Of a stretch of 33,325 bases of DNA, positions 33,273 to 33,325 are shown piece after piece (positions within the stretch are counted from its first letter, which is position 1; every line of letters starts with the position of its first letter). Both the position numbers and the translations under genes were made by a program. The DNA is from Aestuariivita sp. (GTDB lineage Bacteria; Pseudomonadota; Alphaproteobacteria; Rhodobacterales; Rhodobacteraceae). A model generated the notes under the pieces. That model searched no databases and was not told the origin of the DNA. It saw only the letters and a list, made by a program, of their open reading frames with translations. Location: NCBI GenBank assembly GCA_026710045.1, contig JAPORU010000046.1, positions 1 to 33,325 of the forward strand, written 5' to 3'.

Positions 33273-33325
33273 TCAGCGTTCAGCGTTCAGCGTTCAGCGT
33301 TCAGCGTTCAGCGTTCAGCGTTCAG
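33273..33325 (+). repeat. 7-bp tandem repeat running off the window
   Basis: The unit TCAGCGT is repeated perfectly seven times plus four bases, to the last base of the window. It starts two bases after the -10 element of the preceding promoter. Total array length is unknown because the window ends inside it. Confidence 0.95.

Overview
The window looks like chromosome from a phototrophic or formerly phototrophic alphaproteobacterium, most likely Rhodobacterales (Rhodobacter/Roseobacter type). The main reason is the right end, which carries crtA-bchI-bchD-bchO on the minus strand facing crtI-crtB-tspO on the plus strand. This is the spheroidene-type photosynthesis gene cluster arrangement, and two TGT-N12-ACA boxes of the PpsR/CrtJ type lie between crtA and crtI. 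The other metabolic genes (a CUT1 sugar/polyol importer with two ATPases, DhaK, DeoC, a PuuE-UraD fusion) fit the same group.

Layout. 1-1.8 kb is a graveyard: a 5'-truncated HEPN/AbiU2-like gene, an IS4-family transposase remnant with its YREK signature, and a heavily decayed tyrosine recombinase. 2.1-9.9 kb (plus strand) encodes a binding protein, two permeases, a small two-TM protein, two ABC ATPases and a full-length dihydroxyacetone-type kinase. 10.0-13.4 kb (minus) encodes a 779-residue duplicated aldehyde dehydrogenase and deoxyribose-phosphate aldolase. 14.0-20.8 kb holds ureide catabolism: uraH on the minus strand, then puuE-uraD, allE and allA on the plus strand. A 3 kb accessory insert splits it and carries an ArdC-type antirestriction protein, a beta-class DNA methyltransferase and small proteins. 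21.0-22.9 kb is an SLC13-family permease. 23.1-32.4 kb is cobO, an EamA transporter and the photosynthesis genes. The last 0.9 kb has weak small ORFs, a terminator, a near-consensus promoter and a 7-bp tandem repeat that runs off the window edge.

How the genes work together. The importer, kinase, aldolase and aldehyde dehydrogenase look like one carbon-source module: import of a polyol or sugar, phosphorylation, retro-aldol cleavage, oxidation of the released aldehyde. The substrate cannot be read from sequence. The ureide genes cover 5-hydroxyisourate to allantoin to allantoate, then ureidoglycine to ureidoglycolate to glyoxylate plus urea; urate oxidase and an allantoate amidohydrolase are not here. 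The photosynthesis genes give Mg-chelatase subunits I and D with accessory BchO, phytoene synthase and desaturase, and spheroidene monooxygenase. CobO may feed adenosylcobalamin to the same programme.

The most interesting unexplained points are the DhaK/DeoC/duplicated-ALDH locus with its importer, the heptamer repeat starting directly after a strong promoter, the cluster of palindromes ahead of the importer, and the antirestriction/methylase insert inside the ureide genes. No rRNA, tRNA or CRISPR array was recognised.
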